The notes beneath the pieces are model-generated. The model made no database searches, had not been told where the DNA came from, and was given only the letters and a program-made list of their open reading frames with translations. The position numbers and the translations under genes are program-made. A stretch of 9,557 nt of DNA from Alphaproteobacteria bacterium (GTDB lineage: Bacteria; Pseudomonadota; Alphaproteobacteria; Sphingomonadales; Sphingomonadaceae). Position 1 is the first letter of the stretch; the number at the start of each line of letters is the position of its first letter. The stretch is taken from positions 1 through 9,557 of the forward strand of contig JAHJWA010000231.1 in the NCBI GenBank assembly GCA_018828205.1. The letters run 5' to 3'. Below are positions 6,665 through 9,557 of this stretch, one piece after another.

Positions 6665-7060
6665 CTATTGGCCGGCGTCGGGGCGGGGGGTGCCCTGTTC
6701 GGGCATGACCGGCGCAGTCGCGGCGGATCCAGTCGGGCTGGGCGTCGGCGTGGCGGGAAGATCGGGGACCACGCCCGCTTCCACCAGCGGATCGGCGCTC
6801 TTGGTCCGGGGCTCGGGAATATTGGTCGAGGCCGCCTCGGGGACCGCATTGCGCTCGACCTCGTCGGCCTGGTTCTGGATCACGCTCGCCAGCCCGACCA
6901 GCATCAGCACGCCGAGGACGCCGCCGACACCGACCTGAAGCCGGTTCATCGCCTGCTGGCGGGTTCCCCCGAGCGGAATGGGGGGCAAATCGCCCGAAGG
7001 CGCCCTCGCCTTGGTGTCGAAGAAGCGGGCCATGCCCTTTGGTAGGACGGGCAAGGCCAC
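6665..7060 (-). CDS. Small single-pass membrane protein, uncharacterised
   Basis: I do not recognise this 131-residue protein. It has a soluble N-terminus of about 40 residues, one hydrophobic helix at about 43-61 (V-G-V-G-G-V-L-G-V-L-M-L-V-G-L-A) ending in a polar Q-N-Q-A-D-E, and a C-terminal tail of about 65 residues rich in Pro, Ala, Thr and Glu. The tail is probably disordered and, by the positive N-terminal flank (R-Q-Q...N-R), periplasmic. The gene starts 4 bases after the cysteine synthase stop and ends 1 base before the lipoprotein ATG, so all three are likely cotranscribed and the two membrane-associated products may work together. I prefer the GTG at 7060 because AGGA at 7069-7072 sits 8 bases before it; the ATG at 7033 (starting M-A-R-F-F) is the alternative, giving 122 residues. 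Confidence 0.65.
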   Translation of the reverse strand: MALPVLPKGMARFFDTKARAPSGDLPPIPLGGTRQQAMNRLQVGVGGVLGVLMLVGLASVIQNQADEVERNAVPEAASTNIPEPRTKSADPLVEAGVVPDLPATPTPSPTGSAATAPVMPEQGTPRPDAGQ

Positions 7061-7064
7061 CGGG

Positions 7065-8093
7065 TCAATCCTGCGCGGTTCCGCCGGCGGCGAGCCAGGG
7101 AAGCACCGGCAGTCCCTTGGCCTTCAGCCATTCGGGGTCGTAGAGCGAGGAGAGATAGCGGAAACCGGTGTCGCACAGAATGGTGACCACCCGAGGCGCC
7201 GCGTGGCCCTGCGCGCGCAATTGCTTGCCCAGCGCCACCGCCCCGGCGACGTTGATCCCGCTCGACAGGCCGAGGCACAACCCTTCGTCGCGCAGCAGCC
7301 GGGCGACCCATTCGAGGCCTTCCTCGTCGGAGATACGGAACTGGGTGTCGATCGGCGCGCCTTCGAGATTGCCGGTGATCCGCCCCTGCCCGATCCCCTC
7401 GGCGACCGAGGAACCCTCGCCCTTGAGCTCGCCATGGGCATAGTAATTGTACAGCGCCGCGCCATGCGGATCGGTCAGCGCGATCGTCACAGTCTCGTCG
7501 AATTCCTTGAGCCCCATTCCGACCCCGGCGATCGTCCCGCCGGTGCCTGCAGCGCAGGTGAAGCCGTCGATCCGTCCCTCCATCTGCTCCCAGATTTCCC
7601 TCGCGGTGCCTTCGATATGCGCCTTGCGGTTGGCGGTGTTGTCGAACTGGTTGGCCCAGACCGCGTTCTCGGTCTCTTCGGCCAGCCGCCGGCTGGTGTG
7701 GACGAAATGGTTGCAATCGGAATATTTGGTCGGCGGCACGGTGACCAGCTCGGCGCCGAGCGCGCGCAGCGTGTCCATCTTCTCGCGCGACTGGTTGTCG
7801 GGCATGACGATGATGGTGCGATAGCCCAGCGCATTGCACACCAGCGCCATGCCGATCCCGGTGTTGCCCGCGGTGCCTTCGACCACGCAGCCGCCGGGCT
7901 TGAGCTCGCCCCGCGCCTCGGCGTCACGCACGATGTAGAGCGCCGCGCGATCCTTCACGCTGGCACCGGGATTGGCGAATTCGCATTTGCCGTAGATGTC
8001 GCAACCCGCCGCCTCGCTGGGCCCGGCAAGCCGGACCAGAGGGGTGTTGCCGATGAGATCGAGCGGGCTGGCGCGAAGGGGGATTGTGGTCAT
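7065..8093 (-). CDS. cysK: Cysteine synthase (O-acetylserine sulfhydrylase), PLP-dependent
   Basis: The enzyme makes L-cysteine from O-acetyl-L-serine and sulfide in the cytoplasm using pyridoxal phosphate. The 342-residue protein shows the beta-family fold-type II landmarks: G-N-T-P-L-V-R-L at 15-22, the PLP lysine K47 in G-A-S-V-K-D-R, the asparagine-loop motif T-A-G-N-T-G at 74-79, the phosphate-binding loop G-T-G-G-T at 183-187, and C-D-T-G-F-R-Y near 307-313. The loop has Ala75 where bacterial CysK/CysM usually have Ser (T-S-G-N-T), and the sequence N-T-Q/D-N-Q-S-R-E-K style region resembles the fungal/alphaproteobacterial cysteine synthase branch. A cystathionine beta-synthase role is a less likely alternative. 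The ATG at 8093 precedes the conserved core by the usual short distance. It lies 41 bases after the ferredoxin gene and 4 bases before the small membrane gene, suggesting one operon. Confidence 0.9.
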   Translation of the reverse strand: MTTIPLRASPLDLIGNTPLVRLAGPSEAAGCDIYGKCEFANPGASVKDRAALYIVRDAEARGELKPGGCVVEGTAGNTGIGMALVCNALGYRTIIVMPDNQSREKMDTLRALGAELVTVPPTKYSDCNHFVHTSRRLAEETENAVWANQFDNTANRKAHIEGTAREIWEQMEGRIDGFTCAAGTGGTIAGVGMGLKEFDETVTIALTDPHGAALYNYYAHGELKGEGSSVAEGIGQGRITGNLEGAPIDTQFRISDEEGLEWVARLLRDEGLCLGLSSGINVAGAVALGKQLRAQGHAAPRVVTILCDTGFRYLSSLYDPEWLKAKGLPVLPWLAAGGTAQD

Positions 8094-8134
8094 CCTCGCC
8101 AGCTAGGCGCGGCCCTGCCCAGCCGCAACCAAGA

Positions 8135-8452
8135 TCAATCTTCAGGCGCGATAGTTACCTTCAGCCCGTCGAGTTCCGCCGTAAAGGGGATCTGGCACCC
8201 CAGCCGCGAGGTGGCGTTGCGGTGCTCGGTGGATTCGAGCAGATCGTCCTCGTCCTCGCTCATCGCGGGCAGATGCTCGGCGAAGGCGGGATCGATATGG
8301 ACGTGACAGGTCGCGCAGGAGCAGCACCCGCCGCACAGCGCGAGCAATTCGTCGAAGCCGTTGTCGCGGATCGCTTCCATCACGGTGAGGCCGTTCTCGA
8401 CCTCGATCTCGGAGGTTTCGCCTTCGCGGGTGGTGACGATCAGCTTGGGCAT
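8135..8452 (-). CDS. 2Fe-2S ferredoxin, adrenodoxin type
   Basis: This is a small soluble electron carrier of 105 residues. The four cluster ligands follow the adrenodoxin spacing: C40-X5-C46-X2-C49, then C86 in L-G-C-Q-I-P. This is C-X5-C rather than the C-X4-C of plant-type ferredoxins. Two further cysteines, C43 and C44, lie within the X5 loop. The acidic segment M-S-E-D-E-D-D-L-L at 64-72 matches the partner-recognition region of vertebrate-type ferredoxins. Such proteins serve Fe-S assembly or cytochrome P450 and Rieske oxygenase reductase chains; the neighbours do not decide which, although the adjacent cysteine synthase hints at sulfur metabolism. The ATG at 8452 has AGGAG at 8464-8468 with an 11-base spacer. 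The gene is divergent from the DNA glycosylase and probably first in a minus-strand operon. Confidence 0.93.
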   Translation of the reverse strand: MPKLIVTTREGETSEIEVENGLTVMEAIRDNGFDELLALCGGCCSCATCHVHIDPAFAEHLPAMSEDEDDLLESTEHRNATSRLGCQIPFTAELDGLKVTIAPED

Positions 8453-8494
8453 GGGTCTCTTCGCTCCTGGCGCTGTGGCTTCGGTTCGGTGGCG

Positions 8495-8523
8495 CTGCTA
8501 GGGCTGGCGGCGCGGTTTGGCAA
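8495..8523 (-). promoter_or_regulatory. Candidate promoter for the ferredoxin operon
   Basis: On the minus strand TTGCCA (8523-8518) is followed after 17 bases by TAGCAG (8500-8495), lying 43-71 bases upstream of the ferredoxin ATG in the 94-base divergent gap. The -35 box matches the sigma-70 consensus at five of six positions; the -10 box is weak at about three of six. Confidence 0.3.
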
Positions 8524-8536
8524 GGCAGCGCCCCGC

Positions 8537-8542
8537 GGGAGG
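8537..8542 (+). promoter_or_regulatory. Ribosome-binding site fixing the DNA glycosylase start
   Basis: GGGAGG lies 4 bases before the ATG at 8547. The spacing is short but this is the only strong purine run, and it favours this ATG over the upstream in-frame start at 8517, which has no comparable site. An ATG at 8543 just after it is in another frame. Confidence 0.6.
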
Positions 8543-8546
8543 ATGC

Positions 8547-9164
8547 ATGGGTCTTACGGCGGAACAATTGCACCACGCGCTGGGCGAACTGGCGCAGCGC
8601 GAACCGGCGGTCGCGGGCGCGCTCGAGCGCTGCGGCCATCCCGAACCGCGCATCCGCCCGACCGGCTATATGACCCTGCTGCGCACCATCGTCGGCCAAC
8701 AGGTCTCGGTTGCCTCCGCCGCCGCGGTATGGCGCAAGCTCGAGGCCGAGCTGGGCGAAGGTTTCGCCCCGGAGGACTTGCTGGCGCGGGATTTCGACAC
8801 GCTGCGCGCCTGCGGCCTGTCGCGCCAGAAGCAGGGCTATGCGCGCAGCCTGTGCGAACTGGTCGCGGCGGGCGAGCTCGATCTCGACAATCTTCCCAAG
8901 GATGACGAGCAGGCGATCGCCGAACTGGTCCGGATCAAGGGGATCGGTCGCTGGTCGGCGGAGATCTATCTGCTGTTCGCCGAAGGCCGACCCGATATCT
9001 GGCCCGCCGGCGATCTCGCCGTCCAGGCGGGCGTGGGCGGGCTTCTCGGGCTGCCCGAGCGTCCCAGCGAGAAGGCGGTCCGCGAACTGGCCGAGCCCTG
9101 GCGCCCGCACCGCGGCGCGATGGCGATCTTCACTTGGCACGTTTACGACAACCCCGCCCTGTAG
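8547..9164 (+). CDS. DNA-3-methyladenine glycosylase II (AlkA-like), HhH-GPD family
   Basis: This base-excision-repair enzyme removes alkylated purines such as 3-methyladenine from DNA by cleaving the glycosidic bond. The 205-residue protein has the HhH-GPD core: T-I-V-G-Q-Q-V-S near 47-54, a helix-hairpin-helix around 127-144 (L-V-R-I-K-G-I-G-R-W-S-A-E), then I-W-P-A-G-D at 151-156, where Asp156 is the predicted catalytic aspartate. A W-R-P-H-R-G motif at 185-190 and A-I-F-T-W near 193-197 follow, as in AlkA-type proteins. No Fe-S cysteine cluster of the EndoIII/MutY kind is present. It lacks the long N-terminal domain of E. coli AlkA (282 residues), like the short form common in many bacteria. 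It is monocistronic by appearance: divergent from the ferredoxin, with a 124-bp gap to the next gene. Confidence 0.93.
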   Translation: MGLTAEQLHHALGELAQREPAVAGALERCGHPEPRIRPTGYMTLLRTIVGQQVSVASAAAVWRKLEAELGEGFAPEDLLARDFDTLRACGLSRQKQGYARSLCELVAAGELDLDNLPKDDEQAIAELVRIKGIGRWSAEIYLLFAEGRPDIWPAGDLAVQAGVGGLLGLPERPSEKAVRELAEPWRPHRGAMAIFTWHVYDNPAL

Positions 9165-9181
9165 CGCCGCGCATTGCGGCG
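9165..9181 (+). terminator. Hairpin directly after the DNA glycosylase stop
   Basis: CGCCGC at 9165-9170 pairs perfectly with GCGGCG at 9176-9181 around a 5-base loop, beginning at the base after the TAG stop. The following ATCCCGCGTTGTCAT is not a U-run, so an intrinsic terminator is only possible, not shown. Confidence 0.35.
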
Positions 9182-9241
9182 ATCCCGCGTTGTCATGCCT
9201 TCGTCGAGTTGCGATCGTCCAATCAGCGGGCCGGCTCTAGG

Positions 9242-9252
9242 ACCGATTCGGT
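9242..9252. repeat. Palindrome upstream of the S9 peptidase gene
   Basis: ACCGA and TCGGT flank a single central T, making a perfect 11-base palindrome 37-47 bases upstream of the peptidase ATG. The position suits an operator or a short hairpin in the leader; a chance occurrence is quite possible. No clear paired -35/-10 boxes were found in the 124-base gap. Confidence 0.25.
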
Positions 9253-9288
9253 AGAAGTCGAAGTCCGTGCGAAACAGGGGATAGAATC

Positions 9289-9557
9289 ATGATCAAAAAG
9301 ACCGCCGCGCTGCTTGCAGCCACTTCGCTCGCCATGCCGTCGCTCGCAGCCGCCGACGACCACGCGCAGCAGGCGAACGCGCCGACCCAGGCCGCGCCGC
9401 TGATCCCGCGCGAGGATCTGTTCGGCAACCCCACCCGCGCCTCCGGCCAGATCAGCCCCGACGGCAAATGGCTCAGCTGGCGCGCGCCCAAGAACGGGGT
9501 GATGAACGTCTGGATCGCTCCGGTCAGCGACCCCACCGCCGCGCGCGCGATCACCGC
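9289..9557 (+). CDS. S9-family (prolyl oligopeptidase-like) peptidase, N-terminal part
   Basis: Only the first 89 codons are present before the right edge. The start M-I-K-K-T followed by a hydrophobic stretch and ending A-A-A-D-D around residues 20-24 is a typical Sec signal peptide, so the product should be periplasmic or secreted. The mature beginning, I-P-R-E-D-L-F-G-N-P, then Q-I-S-P-D-G-K-W-L-S-W and N-V-W-I-A-P, is the usual opening of the seven-bladed beta-propeller of S9 dipeptidyl- or acylaminoacyl-peptidase-like proteins. The catalytic alpha/beta hydrolase domain lies outside the window, so activity cannot be confirmed. The ATG at 9289 has AGGGG at 9276-9280 with an 8-base spacer. 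Such exported peptidases are abundant in sphingomonads. Confidence 0.8.
   Translation, partial: MIKKTAALLAATSLAMPSLAAADDHAQQANAPTQAAPLIPREDLFGNPTRASGQISPDGKWLSWRAPKNGVMNVWIAPVSDPTAARAIT

Noticed and set aside
6664..6849. N-terminal extension of the lipoprotein by 62 residues
   Set aside because: It overlaps the upstream membrane-protein gene, is Arg/Pro-rich and would bury the lipoprotein signal peptide.
8084..8905. 273-codon plus-strand open frame across the ferredoxin gene
   Set aside because: The first half is antisense to the ferredoxin and the second half is a wrong frame of the DNA glycosylase; both real genes have clear motifs.
9237..9554. 105-codon minus-strand open frame at the right end
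   Set aside because: It is antisense to the S9 peptidase start, which has a signal peptide and a good ribosome-binding site.

Overview
This window looks like ordinary chromosome from a GC-rich alphaproteobacterium, most likely a sphingomonad (Sphingomonadales, Erythrobacteraceae- or Sphingomonadaceae-like). That placement is inferred from protein style, strong GC bias at third codon positions and gene order; no 16S or other direct marker is present. I see no mobile elements, tRNA or rRNA genes, or CRISPR arrays.

Positions 1-5566 (minus strand) hold the start of the division and cell wall (dcw) cluster in canonical order: mraZ, rsmH (mraW), ftsL, ftsI (pbpB), murE and the first 118 codons of murF, which runs off the left edge. 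All five junctions are start/stop overlaps of 1 or 4 bases, so the six genes form one translationally coupled unit. It links a transcriptional regulator, a 16S rRNA methyltransferase, a divisome bitopic protein, the septal transpeptidase and two cytoplasmic muropeptide ligases.

Positions 5567-5925 form the largest non-coding stretch. It should contain the dcw promoter and leader. Its most notable content is a run of five GGGA tetramers about 10 bp apart at 5716-5760, lying between short inverted repeats. This resembles the direct-repeat operators bound by MraZ in other bacteria.

Positions 5926-8452 (minus strand) look like a second operon: a 2Fe-2S ferredoxin, a cysteine synthase, a small single-pass membrane protein and a lipoprotein with a GldG/ABC-auxiliary-like domain. 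The last two are uncharacterised and packed with a 1-base gap between them.

Positions 8547-9164 (plus strand) hold an AlkA-type DNA-3-methyladenine glycosylase, divergent from the ferredoxin. After a 124-bp gap, 9289-9557 is the start of an exported S9-family (prolyl oligopeptidase-like) peptidase that runs off the right edge.
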